Shown one piece after another: positions 40,482 through 49,084 of a stretch of DNA of 64,000 nucleotides. This DNA comes from SB11 sp035906255 (GTDB lineage Bacteria > Bacteroidota > Bacteroidia > UBA8524): contig JAMIFM010000023.1 of NCBI GenBank assembly GCA_035906255.1, forward strand, positions 106,523 to 170,522, in the 5' to 3' direction. The notes beneath the pieces were generated by a model. It searched no databases. It saw only the letters and a program-made list of their open reading frames with translations, and was not told the DNA's origin. How positions within the stretch are numbered: position 1 is the stretch's first letter; every line of letters starts with the position of its first letter. The position numbers and the translations under genes are program-made.

Positions 40482-43262
40482 GTGAGCACATATCCAATAA
40501 CTAAAGAGGAAATACTGGAAGCTACGCGCGGCGGACTGGATATAATACTTGCGTATTATCCGCAGGCCGCTCCGGGCATAGAGAAAAAGCATCATAAATT
40601 TAAACTGAGGGAAGAAAAAACGGCCAGCGCAAATATTAGGCAATTGCCGGATGGTAACTGGGTGGTTACAGATTTTGGGGGCGACCAAGTTAAGCGAAAC
40701 GGTATTGAGATAGCTAGGCTTGAAGATCCTATCCTATCTAATAAAAACTACTACGAATGCCTGCAATACATTGCTGCTAAGTTCAATGTGGCCGTTGGTG
40801 AAAAAGCTGCAGAGATATTCAAACCCCAAATTTCAAAGCGTAAAGCCAAAGACGATGAAGATGACGGTAAGTGGTTTTTTGAGTATAAGACATGGCCGGA
40901 GGTTACTGATTTTGAGTTGCAGACAATTTTTGCTGACCGTATCCGGGCAGACCGGAAGAAAGAGGAGCTTATCGAAGTACTGAAACGTTACCGGTGTTAT
41001 GCTCTTCATAATTATAGCATTGTAAAAAACAGAGAAGTAACTACCATATCCAGCACAGACACTTATCCCATTTTTTGCTTTGATGAAAAAACTTGGCAGA
41101 AGATTTACCAGCCTAAGAGCTTGGATAAAGCACGAAGGTTTATCAGTTATGGAGAGAAGCCCAAAGATTATCTGTTTGGACTTTCGCAATTAGAGCTGAT
41201 CTACGAAGAAGCCAAGGACCGTTTTGAGATGGAGCAGGAAGAAACCGGTGATGATTCACGAAAAGAGTTTAAACTACCTGAGGTAATTAACTGCACAGGG
41301 GGCAGTGATGCTCTTAATGTGGCCGCTATGGGTTACCCTGTCGTGTGGCCAAACAGTGAAAGTTCTATTATAACCCATCAGCAATACATTAAAATTATCG
41401 GCTTGACTCATAAACTCTTTAACCTGCCCGATATTGATCATACTGGTAAACGGCAAGCGCATGAGCTTGCACTTCAATACTTAGACATATTCACCATCAA
41501 GCTGCCTGAAACATTAAAAAAAACTGTCGATTTCCGAGGAAATGCTTGTAAAGACGTTAAAGACTATTTGCGCTACCATGGCCGCAGTGCCTTCTCAAAA
41601 TTATTGGATAACGCTTGTCCTTATAGATTTTGGGATGAAACGCGAAAGTTTGATAAGAAAGGCAGGTTTACCGGAAGTGAATATGACGTTAATAATACCT
41701 ACCTGTATAACTTCCTTGCCGGAAATGGCTTTTACCAGTATAAGGTTCAAAATGGTACAGCTGATATTTATATCCAAATCACTGGTAACATTGTTAAAGA
41801 AGTTACCGTAAAGGACATAAAGAAGTTCATCAACGGCTTTTTGGAAGACAGGGGCTATCCTAATAAGCTGCGTAATACTTTTTACCGCACCACTCAGCTC
41901 ACCGGCCAGTCGTTTGAAAACCTGCCTCACATTGAAATTGATTTTACCGACTGCGACAAGAGCAGCCAATACCTTTTCTTCAAAAATCAAACGTGGCACG
42001 TAACTGCTGAAGGCATAAAAACTTTTCGACCCGGAGAGGTTGCTCGATATGTGTGGGAGCATAATGTTATTCCCCATAATGTTAGCAAACTGGATGATTT
42101 TTTTACAGTATCCAATAATTCAGCTGAAGATTTGGATATCGTAATAAACAATAGGGATTGCCTGTTTTTCCGGTACACAATAAACACCACAAGGATGCAC
42201 TGGAGAATTGAAGAAAACGGCCGTGAGGAAATACGGGACAATGGTGAAAAATATTTACGTACTACCCTAACACCGGCTGAAGCAAGAGAAGAGCGACTGC
42301 ACTTGCTTAACCGGATATTTACAATGGGCTACATGATGCACCGCTACAAAGACCGCTCACGTGCTTGGGCACCATTTGCAATAGAAGCTAAAATGATGGA
42401 CGAGGAGGAAAACAACGGCGGTAGCGGTAAGTCAATTTTCATAAAGTTTCCTGAAGAATTGATGCGCACGGTGATGGTGCCGGGCAGGATAGATAATAGC
42501 AAAACCCAGTTCATTTTTGAGAAAGTAGATGAGCGCACAAAGTGGGTGTACGTGGACGATTGCGACAGATATCTTAACTATGGATTCTTTTACCCGTACA
42601 TCACCGGCGACTGGGATATTAACCCAAAGCAAACCAAATCGTTTAACCTTGCCTTCGCCAGTGCTCCAAAACTAGGTTTTAGCAGCGGTTACCCTCCACA
42701 CAATGCCGACAGCTCATTGCAACGTCGTTTGTTATATACCGCATTTAGCGATTATTATCACCACGGGCCCAACGAAGAGTTTACCGAAGAGCGAAGCCCT
42801 CGAAGCGATTTGGGACTAAATCTCTTTGATGATTTTGACGAGCAGGACTGGAACAGGTTTTTGAACTTGGCTGCTCAATCACTTCGTTTTTACCTGAGCA
42901 GTGATGAGAAAATCAATCCGCCAATGGACGAGGTTACAAAGCGTCAATTGCTCAGTGAAATGACTGAGATATTCAAGTTATGGGCTGACGTATACTTCAG
43001 CCATGAAAGTGGCCGACTTAATTGCGAAGTGCCCCGCGACGAAGCACAGGAGCAATTTTATAAATCACAAAACACCGGCAGAACATGGAATGCTAAACGC
43101 TTCGGTAAGTCACTAAGAGCGTGGTGCAAATTCTATGATTACACCTTTAATCCAAAAGATATGTGTAATGCTAAAGGCCGCATGATACGGACAGTTGATA
43201 ATGTGAGTAAGGAGATGATTTTTATACAAACATCAGTAACCCAAGAAACTCTACCGTTTTAA
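40482..43262 (+). CDS. Phage primase-helicase
   Basis: 926 residues from a GTG start with GGAGG 8 bp before it. N-terminus: HHKFKLREEKTASANIRQLP and GNWVVTDFGGDQ, like the zinc-binding-type module of phage primases. A Toprim-like region near residues 269-295 (NCTGGSDALNVAAMGYPVVW). The C-terminal third is a superfamily 3 helicase-like ATPase: Walker A EENNGGSGKS near residue 645, Walker B KWVYVDDCDR near 688, and an arginine finger candidate in SSLQRRLLYTAF. The protein would prime and unwind phage DNA replication. Confidence 0.85.
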   Translation: MSTYPITKEEILEATRGGLDIILAYYPQAAPGIEKKHHKFKLREEKTASANIRQLPDGNWVVTDFGGDQVKRNGIEIARLEDPILSNKNYYECLQYIAAKFNVAVGEKAAEIFKPQISKRKAKDDEDDGKWFFEYKTWPEVTDFELQTIFADRIRADRKKEELIEVLKRYRCYALHNYSIVKNREVTTISSTDTYPIFCFDEKTWQKIYQPKSLDKARRFISYGEKPKDYLFGLSQLELIYEEAKDRFEMEQEETGDDSRKEFKLPEVINCTGGSDALNVAAMGYPVVWPNSESSIITHQQYIKIIGLTHKLFNLPDIDHTGKRQAHELALQYLDIFTIKLPETLKKTVDFRGNACKDVKDYLRYHGRSAFSKLLDNACPYRFWDETRKFDKKGRFTGSEYDVNNTYLYNFLAGNGFYQYKVQNGTADIYIQITGNIVKEVTVKDIKKFINGFLEDRGYPNKLRNTFYRTTQLTGQSFENLPHIEIDFTDCDKSSQYLFFKNQTWHVTAEGIKTFRPGEVARYVWEHNVIPHNVSKLDDFFTVSNNSAEDLDIVINNRDCLFFRYTINTTRMHWRIEENGREEIRDNGEKYLRTTLTPAEAREERLHLLNRIFTMGYMMHRYKDRSRAWAPFAIEAKMMDEEENNGGSGKSIFIKFPEELMRTVMVPGRIDNSKTQFIFEKVDERTKWVYVDDCDRYLNYGFFYPYITGDWDINPKQTKSFNLAFASAPKLGFSSGYPPHNADSSLQRRLLYTAFSDYYHHGPNEEFTEERSPRSDLGLNLFDDFDEQDWNRFLNLAAQSLRFYLSSDEKINPPMDEVTKRQLLSEMTEIFKLWADVYFSHESGRLNCEVPRDEAQEQFYKSQNTGRTWNAKRFGKSLRAWCKFYDYTFNPKDMCNAKGRMIRTVDNVSKEMIFIQTSVTQETLPF

Positions 43263-43265
43263 GCA

Positions 43266-43490
43266 ATGGAGCAAATTATAACAGCCAAAAAATTTACTAC
43301 CTGGTACGATGGTGACGGTCGGCGTTTTGTGGCCGTTGATTTTAGAGGAAGTTTTCGGGGTACAGAATGGCAGGATACTAGTGTCTGTTTGCTAGAAGTC
43401 GAAACCGAAAAAACAACTTGGCTGGATGAAGCACAGTGGGAGCAGTTGGTGCTTAACAAAAAACTTTTAAAACCATTAAATCCTAAATAA
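43266..43490 (+). CDS. Small phage protein, unknown
   Basis: 74 residues (MEQIITAKKFTTWYDGDGRR), beta-rich with many Trp. It starts 3 bp after the primase stop. No recognised family. Confidence 0.55.
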   Translation: MEQIITAKKFTTWYDGDGRRFVAVDFRGSFRGTEWQDTSVCLLEVETEKTTWLDEAQWEQLVLNKKLLKPLNPK

Positions 43491-43499
43491 CACACGATT

Positions 43500-43745
43500 A
43501 TGACAACAGAATTTAACAAAAAACTAAATCAAAAAGCTAAAGACCAAATTGCTCTTTCAATTTCAGGAAAAACAAGAGTGGTAGCAATACCATACAATCA
43601 ACTGCCGCATGATACTCCAATGGATGAAGCAAGATTAATACTTGGGGAATTACCTGAAGGCTGGAGCTTAGTACAAATGTTTGCTCCAAACAATAGAAAA
43701 ATAACAAACCTATGTTTTGAAAAAAATCAGGAAGGAGGCGAATAA
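43500..43745 (+). CDS. Small phage protein, unknown
   Basis: 81 residues (MTTEFNKKLNQKAKDQIALS), preceded by the A-rich leader ACACACGATT. Contains AGGAGG inside its end (43733-43738) that serves the next gene. No recognised family. Confidence 0.5.
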   Translation: MTTEFNKKLNQKAKDQIALSISGKTRVVAIPYNQLPHDTPMDEARLILGELPEGWSLVQMFAPNNRKITNLCFEKNQEGGE

Positions 43746-43749
43746 CACA

Positions 43750-44133
43750 ATGTGTAACTGTGAAGATGTTGAGTTTGGCACTTATGCCAATCAAGCCTCC
43801 ATTAAATTCCCATTTTACCCGCTATCAAGCGTAGATGAAACTGTATGTGTTGACAACTGCATACTGGAGGAAATAAAAGAGTTGTGGGAAAAGGGCATTC
43901 AAACAACAAACTCATGTTGTGGCCACAATAAACTACCCGGAAGTATTATCGTAATACATGAACACATTGACAAGATGTTAGAGCTTGGATATGTTCAGGA
44001 AGGACTTCCTGCAAAATGGCACTCAACAGACGGCCGCATATTAAGCTCTGCTTTCAGGATAGATATCTTTCTCGCTAAAAGCGTTTCGCCATTAATTCCT
44101 TACGACTCTTATCACATTGTTGAAGAATGGTAG
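43750..44133 (+). CDS. Cysteine-containing phage protein
   Basis: 127 residues from the ATG at 43750 (MCNCEDVEFGTYANQASIKF), chosen because AGGAGG lies 11 bp upstream; a start at 43717 would ignore it. Cysteines in MCNC, CVDNC and NSCCGHNK form a likely metal site. No recognised family. Confidence 0.6.
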   Translation: MCNCEDVEFGTYANQASIKFPFYPLSSVDETVCVDNCILEEIKELWEKGIQTTNSCCGHNKLPGSIIVIHEHIDKMLELGYVQEGLPAKWHSTDGRILSSAFRIDIFLAKSVSPLIPYDSYHIVEEW

Positions 44134-44146
44134 ATTTAAAAACCAT

Positions 44147-44182
44147 CCCCCGAGGTGATCATACATGATCAACCTCGTGGGG
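44147..44182 (+). terminator. Terminator of the early/replication operon
   Basis: A long stem in which CCCCCGAGGT and ACCTCGTGGGG pair at the base and GATCAT/ATGATC pair near the tip, followed by AATTTTAA. It closes the run of genes beginning with the primase. Confidence 0.75.
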
Positions 44183-44190
44183 AATTTTAA

Positions 44191-44198
44191 TACATTTG
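44191..44198 (+). promoter_or_regulatory. -7 promoter element, possibly leaderless
   Basis: TACATTTG (TAnnTTTG match) with the ATG at 44203, 4 bp later. The usual initiation point would fall at or just before the start codon. No clear -33 element. Confidence 0.45.
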
Positions 44199-44202
44199 AA
44201 GC

Positions 44203-44448
44203 ATGAACAATATTATTATTAGTAATGAAGCATTGTCATTAGCTGAGACAAACTCTCCATTAACGCGTGATGAAATATCGGATACCATACTTGAGTATAT
44301 AAAGCAATATGTAATAGTTGAAGATTTGCCTATGAAGGGAAGCATTAGGTTTTATTCTGCGAGAATAGAGCAAATGGGATTAAAATGTTTTGCTGCATAT
44401 GAAAGATACAGTAAGTACATACAAGTAACCTGTATTGCAATTGAATAG
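44203..44448 (+). CDS. Small phage protein, unknown
   Basis: 81 residues (MNNIIISNEALSLAETNSPL). It stands between a terminator and its own TAnnTTTG promoter element, so it is a separate transcript. Alpha/beta, no known domain. Confidence 0.55.
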   Translation: MNNIIISNEALSLAETNSPLTRDEISDTILEYIKQYVIVEDLPMKGSIRFYSARIEQMGLKCFAAYERYSKYIQVTCIAIE

Positions 44449-44471
44449 CCTTCGCTCAACACTTTTTTAAC

Positions 44472-44479
44472 TAAATTTG
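44472..44479 (+). promoter_or_regulatory. -7 promoter element, possibly leaderless
   Basis: TAAATTTG, 4 bp (AAGT) before the ATG at 44484, the same arrangement as at 44191. Confidence 0.45.
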
Positions 44480-44483
44480 AAGT

Positions 44484-44960
44484 ATGGCAGAGAAAAAAGA
44501 GAACTGGACTAAAAAACTTAGTCCCGGTAGTTTCTTGAGAGCACGGCAATATGCACGACAACATGAAGAGTTTATGAATGAAGTACTCATAATGTTTAAA
44601 AAAACAGACGAAAAGCTTTGGCTTGAAATGAAAGAATTAGAACGCAAAAGCCTTACTCTTTTACAACTTCAAAGTATTATACCTGAGCAAACTTACAAAA
44701 CATACTTACCACAATTAACACAGCTCGATTACTTAAGTCTTGATATACTGCATAGATTCCTTTTGGAAGGTAGGCCCTTAGAACAAACTATTGATGCCTA
44801 TCTATCTGGTCGTTCGTTACCCTCAAAGCCGGCAAAGTACAAACAACCTTTGTTAGAAGAAACAAGTGTAAATGGTAACTATCATCCCCTTATATATGCC
44901 CCGCCATCCAGCGGGGCTTTTTTATTGCCCTTTCAGCATCCTTTAGTCCGGGAGCGATAG
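44484..44960 (+). CDS. Phage helical protein, unknown
   Basis: 158 residues, mostly helical (FLRARQYARQHEEFMNEVLI; ELERKSLTLLQLQSIIPEQT). Its last 20 codons run through a perfect terminator hairpin (44898-44923), so the coding region overlaps its own terminator, or the true end is earlier and lost. Own TAnnTTTG element 4 bp upstream. No recognised family. Confidence 0.55.
   Translation: MAEKKENWTKKLSPGSFLRARQYARQHEEFMNEVLIMFKKTDEKLWLEMKELERKSLTLLQLQSIIPEQTYKTYLPQLTQLDYLSLDILHRFLLEGRPLEQTIDAYLSGRSLPSKPAKYKQPLLEETSVNGNYHPLIYAPPSSGAFLLPFQHPLVRER
44898..44923 (+). terminator. Terminator inside the end of the upstream reading frame
   Basis: GCCCCGC pairs with GCGGGGC around CATCCA and is followed by TTTTTT. 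It falls within the last codons of the gene that ends at 44960. Confidence 0.8.
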
Positions 44961-45486
44961 CTACCGGTATAAAACTGCGGCGCAGCCGCGCCATATATTC
45001 CCTTCTCACACCTTGCTGCACAATGCCCCGCATGTAACCGTCAATATTCATGCACGTTTCACGGCACGGCTTTGCAGCCGCCGCCCCCTGCAAACCCCCT
45101 ATGTTTTATCTGCAAAATATTTGTAAATCTGTAAGCAATAGCAAAACCAATTAAAAACCCTGCGGTATTACTGTAAATTTTTAATTACTATTTATTTGTA
45201 TTTAATTTAAAGGATTACAAATAATTTGTAATTAAAAAAACTCTTACAAAACAGCTATTGCCGGATTACAGATAATTTCTTATAATTGGAAATTATTATT
45301 GTTTTGATAGTCAGATAGTTATTACATAATTACACGCTTACACATTTTTCCGTAAAAAACAGGGATTGCATAAGATTTGTGACTGCGTCGCCACATTCAC
45401 TATAGCGTGGAACATTAAAAATGCAACTGTTAAAAAGTGTATAACCTAACCTTTATTGACCCGACAGGCTCGCGTATATTAGCTGC
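44961..45486. other. AT-rich non-coding region at the early/late boundary
   Basis: About 525 bp without a convincing gene. The first 130 bp are GC-rich; the rest is very AT-rich and full of TGTAA/TTACA motifs. GGATTACAAATAATTT at 45212 recurs as GGATTACAGATAATTT at 45263, 51 bp apart, and ATTACAAATAATTTGTAAT is an imperfect palindrome. It could hold a replication origin or regulatory sites. A 67-codon frame on the minus strand (44890-45093) is probably spurious. Confidence 0.5.
45475..45482 (+). promoter_or_regulatory. Possible promoter of the lone regulator-like gene
   Basis: TATATTAG 4 bp before the ATG at 45487, one base from TAnnTTTG, with TTGAC 13 bp upstream. Weak evidence. Confidence 0.35.
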
Positions 45487-46158
45487 ATGGAATATCGGCT
45501 GGAGACTATATATGTAAAACCTTATGTTAAGGCATATTATGAGAAAAAGGGGTTACCCGATAATGAGCGCAAATTTTTGCATGGCCTCCTTATGCACCCG
45601 GTTGAGATTAATAGGGAAATAAAGGCTTGCCCCAAAGGTTGTGTGGCATGGCGCCCAATCATACCAAAAAAATGGCATAGCAGGAAGTTATACCGCTTAA
45701 CGTTACTTCAGGCTAGGGAGTTTGCCAACTTACTCGAATCCAGTATACAGCATGAGTTTGAAATCGCATTTATTAACGAGGTACGAAGTTGTAGGCGTCA
45801 CCAAGTAAAATTTGAAATTCAGGAACTAATACTCCATGTCCGTGAAGCCATGGGACTAGATGAAGACAGTCTGCCTTTAGAAACTATACGTAAATATTTG
45901 CAGCGGTACAGTAAGCGAGAGAACATTTTTTACGATGATGTAAAAAAACACAAAAAAACTTCTACAAAAGTGTCCCGAAAAAAGGCAATTAATGCGGCCA
46001 AGGCGGCCAAGCTTCCAATCGGATTTATTTACTTAGATCAATGGCTTGAATTAGTAGGCATTTCGGCTAGAACATTCCGCAGATGCTATCGAGACGAATA
46101 CCCAACAAAGCGCATCGGCAGGTCATTGGCAATTGCAACTGTTGACGCACCTGTTTAA
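45487..46158 (+). CDS. DNA-binding-like phage protein, candidate late regulator
   Basis: 223 residues, basic. The C-terminus has a helix-turn-helix-like stretch (FIYLDQWLELVGISARTFRR, then CYRDEYPTKRIGRS) preceded by a lysine-rich linker (KKHKKTSTKVSRKKAINAAK). It stands alone between the AT-rich boundary region and the first virion gene, the usual place for a late-transcription activator. That role is inferred from position; no family is recognised. Confidence 0.6.
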   Translation: MEYRLETIYVKPYVKAYYEKKGLPDNERKFLHGLLMHPVEINREIKACPKGCVAWRPIIPKKWHSRKLYRLTLLQAREFANLLESSIQHEFEIAFINEVRSCRRHQVKFEIQELILHVREAMGLDEDSLPLETIRKYLQRYSKRENIFYDDVKKHKKTSTKVSRKKAINAAKAAKLPIGFIYLDQWLELVGISARTFRRCYRDEYPTKRIGRSLAIATVDAPV

Positions 46159-46202
46159 CCTTATAGTTGACCATAGTATTATTATTACATACATTGGCTG
46201 GG

Positions 46203-46210
46203 TAGTTTTG
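46203..46210 (+). promoter_or_regulatory. -7 promoter element of the adhesin gene, possibly leaderless
   Basis: TAGTTTTG, 4 bp (CGTC) before the ATG at 46215; lacks the upstream TGTCCTTT box of other late units. Confidence 0.45.
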
Positions 46211-46214
46211 CGTC

Positions 46215-47729
46215 ATGTTTAGTTTTCCAAGAATAAACGGCGAGCCTAATTTCACCGGTTACAATGCTTTCTTCTTTTTGCCCACTTCAGCCATTGCATC
46301 AATGGAGGATCCTGTTCTGGGTATAATAAACACTGCAGGTATTACATATACCGGATCGCCTGACTGGTTTCAGGGATATAGCATTAACGAGAAACTATCA
46401 TTTAAGGATGACCCTGCTCTTAGCGATGCAGGTATATCCTATCCTGTTTTACTTCAAGGGAGTGCACCTGTAGATAAGCCTGAATACCTAACCTTATTTG
46501 CTGAAATGGTACATGAGGAGTTTATAGTATTGCTGCGGGATAACAATGACAGAATGAAGGTGTTGGGTACCCTACAAAAAGGATTGCGCTTTTTGTTTAA
46601 AACAGAGGGGGTTGGTTATGCTTTTGAGTTTAAAGGTGATTATGATACACCGCCGGCATTTCTTAACGGTACTATAACTGTGAACGGTACAAGTATTAGT
46701 ACTGTTATACCTCCTCCTAACATTTACATCCGTGCAGCTACGTGGACGGATGGATCCGGTATACCTTCCCCATCTTATGGCAATCTTGGAGATTGGTACA
46801 TCGATACATCAACAGGAGACTATTATTCAAAAAATACAGGGGCATGGGTATTAGAAGGTAACTTCAGTAATTTTTTGTACAGCCAGTTAGCTACTTCTGA
46901 TCCTTATGTATCCGGACAGCTCTACAGGGATGGGTACGACACGATAAGAATCAGCAGGGGGGATGATGCGGACTATTTGGCTTATATAACTGCTGTGGAT
47001 GCTTTAACAAGCGCGCTAACGCTGACCCATAAAAATGCTATTAGAAAATTGACAAAGCAACTGAAAAGCCATGGGCTTTGGGATAGGTTAGATATCATAC
47101 GTCCCTATGTGGGGGACGTAATATCACAAAGTTTCAACCTTAAAAACCCTGCATTGTATCGAGGTACCTACGCTGCCAGTGGTGTTACTTTCTCAACTGC
47201 AGGAATAACCTTTGATGGAATCTTCGGGTTTGAAAACACGAATTACAATATACCCGGAGGCAGACTAAACAATTGTATGTTGATGATTAGTGTGTTAAAT
47301 GAAACAGTAGCCCAAGGTTGCGTTGTTGGTGCACGTAATACAGCAACAGACAATAGTAGTTGTGAAATTTTCCCTACAAACAGTAACACACTAATTATTC
47401 GTGTTAACTCTGCTAATGGACGCAGTGTTCAAAACACATATGCCCCGGGTATTTATAGTGCTTGTCGTTATTCATCCAACGGGGCAGGCTCATCCGTATG
47501 TTATAAATTTGGCACGCCTGTTTTGATTGATACATTTTCAGGTGGTCCAATATCAAGCGTAACAGTTCCGAACGTGACACTATATGTTGGCGCACGCAGA
47601 ACGAACACAGGTTTTTCAAACCCGTTTGCAGGTACTGTTAATTTTTTTATGTCCGGTGGTGCATTTACAGCCAGTGAAGTAACCATAGCCGAGCAAATAA
47701 TAAATGAATTTAATACAGCAGTAAGATGA
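46215..47729 (+). CDS. Phage tail adhesin / receptor-binding-like protein
   Basis: 504 residues. N-terminal 170 residues probably attach to the virion. A linker with PSYGNLGDWYIDTSTGDYYS resembles the collagen-free tail-fibre text common in phages. The C-terminal 200 residues form beta strands like a LamG/concanavalin-type lectin jelly roll (GTYAASGVTFSTAGITFDGI; TLYVGARRTNTGFSNPFAGT; MSGGAFTASEVTIAEQIINE). Such domains bind host surface sugars. It lies ahead of the head genes and is ATGA-coupled to a small gene. Confidence 0.7.
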   Translation: MFSFPRINGEPNFTGYNAFFFLPTSAIASMEDPVLGIINTAGITYTGSPDWFQGYSINEKLSFKDDPALSDAGISYPVLLQGSAPVDKPEYLTLFAEMVHEEFIVLLRDNNDRMKVLGTLQKGLRFLFKTEGVGYAFEFKGDYDTPPAFLNGTITVNGTSISTVIPPPNIYIRAATWTDGSGIPSPSYGNLGDWYIDTSTGDYYSKNTGAWVLEGNFSNFLYSQLATSDPYVSGQLYRDGYDTIRISRGDDADYLAYITAVDALTSALTLTHKNAIRKLTKQLKSHGLWDRLDIIRPYVGDVISQSFNLKNPALYRGTYAASGVTFSTAGITFDGIFGFENTNYNIPGGRLNNCMLMISVLNETVAQGCVVGARNTATDNSSCEIFPTNSNTLIIRVNSANGRSVQNTYAPGIYSACRYSSNGAGSSVCYKFGTPVLIDTFSGGPISSVTVPNVTLYVGARRTNTGFSNPFAGTVNFFMSGGAFTASEVTIAEQIINEFNTAVR

Positions 47730-47941
47730 TTGTATACATTGTTACAGAGGAGTTTAAAGATGCTCATCAGGGTAATTCTGAAAATGGATACGAGCCTCCA
47801 TTCAGGCAACTAATAACAAACGAATGGGTATTGCCCGTAACCTCATCCGATAACCTATCGTATTTAAAGCTGCAAGAACAGGGATTTGAAACCCGTTTTA
47901 TTTCAAATGGAGACTTCAAAGTTGAGCCAGAAATCCTGTAG
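47726..47941 (+). CDS. Small protein behind the adhesin
   Basis: 71 residues (MIVYIVTEEFKDAHQGNSEN), overlapping the adhesin stop codon. Possibly an adhesin chaperone or assembly factor by position, with no sequence evidence. Confidence 0.55.
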   Translation: MIVYIVTEEFKDAHQGNSENGYEPPFRQLITNEWVLPVTSSDNLSYLKLQEQGFETRFISNGDFKVEPEIL

Positions 47942-47947
47942 CAATCC

Positions 47948-47983
47948 TGTCCTTTTTAACTCTTAAGTATTCTAAAACCTTTG
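47948..47983 (+). promoter_or_regulatory. Late promoter element of the head gene unit
   Basis: TGTCCTTTTT at 47948, then TTTG starting at 47980, exactly 32 bp later. The ATG of the head protease is at 47994, 10 bp further. Same layout as at 51429, 57104 and 62091. Confidence 0.65.
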
Positions 47984-47993
47984 CTTATCCAAT

Positions 47994-49073
47994 ATGGCAA
48001 AGGAAATTCTTATTTATGACGTTATCGGGCGCGACTGGTGGACCGGTGGCGGCATAACCGCAAAATGGTTTAAACGCGAGCTTGATGAAGGCTTGAAAAA
48101 TAACGGTGAAGTAACCGTTCGGATAAACTCGCCCGGAGGTGATACCGGTGAGGGCATGGCCATTTATAACCTTATTGCGGAAAATGCTGAGCGTGTTACA
48201 ACTGTCAATGATGGTATGGCCGCTAGCATGGCCGCTGATATTCTGATGGCCGGCGGCACGGTAAAAATGGCAAAAAACAGTTTGTTAATGATACACAATG
48301 CCTCAGGTTTAAATTGGGGCAATGCAAAGTCAATGCGTCAAACCGCTGACGCTCTTGACAGATTCGATACTGTACTTGCCGGCTCATTCGCGGATAAATC
48401 GGGTAAGTCAATAGATACCATCAAAGCAGATCTTATGGATTATCAGGACCATTGGATGACTGCTGAGGAAGCACTTGAATATGGCCTTGCTGATGAAGTG
48501 GTTAACTATGCGGCTAAAAAGACACCTGAGAACGTTCGCAACATGAACCACACTCAGGTAATGAACTGGTTTATCCAAAACAACGCAGAACCTAGCGGAT
48601 TTCTTAACCGCCTCGCAAAAAAAGTTCAAAACCTTATCAAGCCTTCCGCTACAAATCCTGCAACGGACACCCCTGAAACCAACGACGAACCCATGAAAAT
48701 AAAAATAACCAACCAAATGACAGCTGCAGCAGCTGTATTGGGAGTGACGTTTGCTCAAGGCGAGACAGAAAAGGAAACTGATGTTAATGCTGAACAGGTA
48801 ACAGCGCTTTTGCAAGCGCTTAATACAGCCTATGCGGAAAAGAACACAGCCACCGAAGCGCTCAACTCCGAGAAAAACGCCCATCTAAGCACCCAAAATG
48901 AACTTACCGCGCTGAAGGAAAAAACTCCTGCAGCAACTACTGAGGCACCAATAGATAACGGAGCCGACAAGGTAACCCCAAACAACACCCCTAACGCGAT
49001 AGACAAGTATAAGACCTCTTGGGATCGTGATGAAGAGGAGTACGACAAAAGGACCAACTCAACAAATGCTTAA
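47994..49073 (+). CDS. Prophage head maturation protease (ClpP/S49-like) fused to scaffold-like tail
   Basis: 359 residues. Residues 1-180 are a ClpP-like serine protease: VRINSPGGDTGEGMAIYNLI, nucleophile Ser in DGMAASMAADILMAG, His in NSLLMIHNASG. These process head proteins during assembly. The following region (EQVTALLQALNTAYAEKNTA; EALNSEKNAHLSTQNELTAL) is a coiled coil like a scaffolding domain, then a Pro/Thr-rich linker and KTSWDRDEEEYDKR. Protease-scaffold fusions are known in tailed phages. It is followed at once by the capsid gene. Confidence 0.85.
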   Translation: MAKEILIYDVIGRDWWTGGGITAKWFKRELDEGLKNNGEVTVRINSPGGDTGEGMAIYNLIAENAERVTTVNDGMAASMAADILMAGGTVKMAKNSLLMIHNASGLNWGNAKSMRQTADALDRFDTVLAGSFADKSGKSIDTIKADLMDYQDHWMTAEEALEYGLADEVVNYAAKKTPENVRNMNHTQVMNWFIQNNAEPSGFLNRLAKKVQNLIKPSATNPATDTPETNDEPMKIKITNQMTAAAAVLGVTFAQGETEKETDVNAEQVTALLQALNTAYAEKNTATEALNSEKNAHLSTQNELTALKEKTPAATTEAPIDNGADKVTPNNTPNAIDKYKTSWDRDEEEYDKRTNSTNA

Positions 49074-49084
49074 TTTTTTTTTAA

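Noticed and set aside
44890..45093. 67-codon minus-strand frame after the terminator
   Set aside because: It overlaps the terminator hairpin and has no upstream signals; its GC-rich composition alone is not enough.
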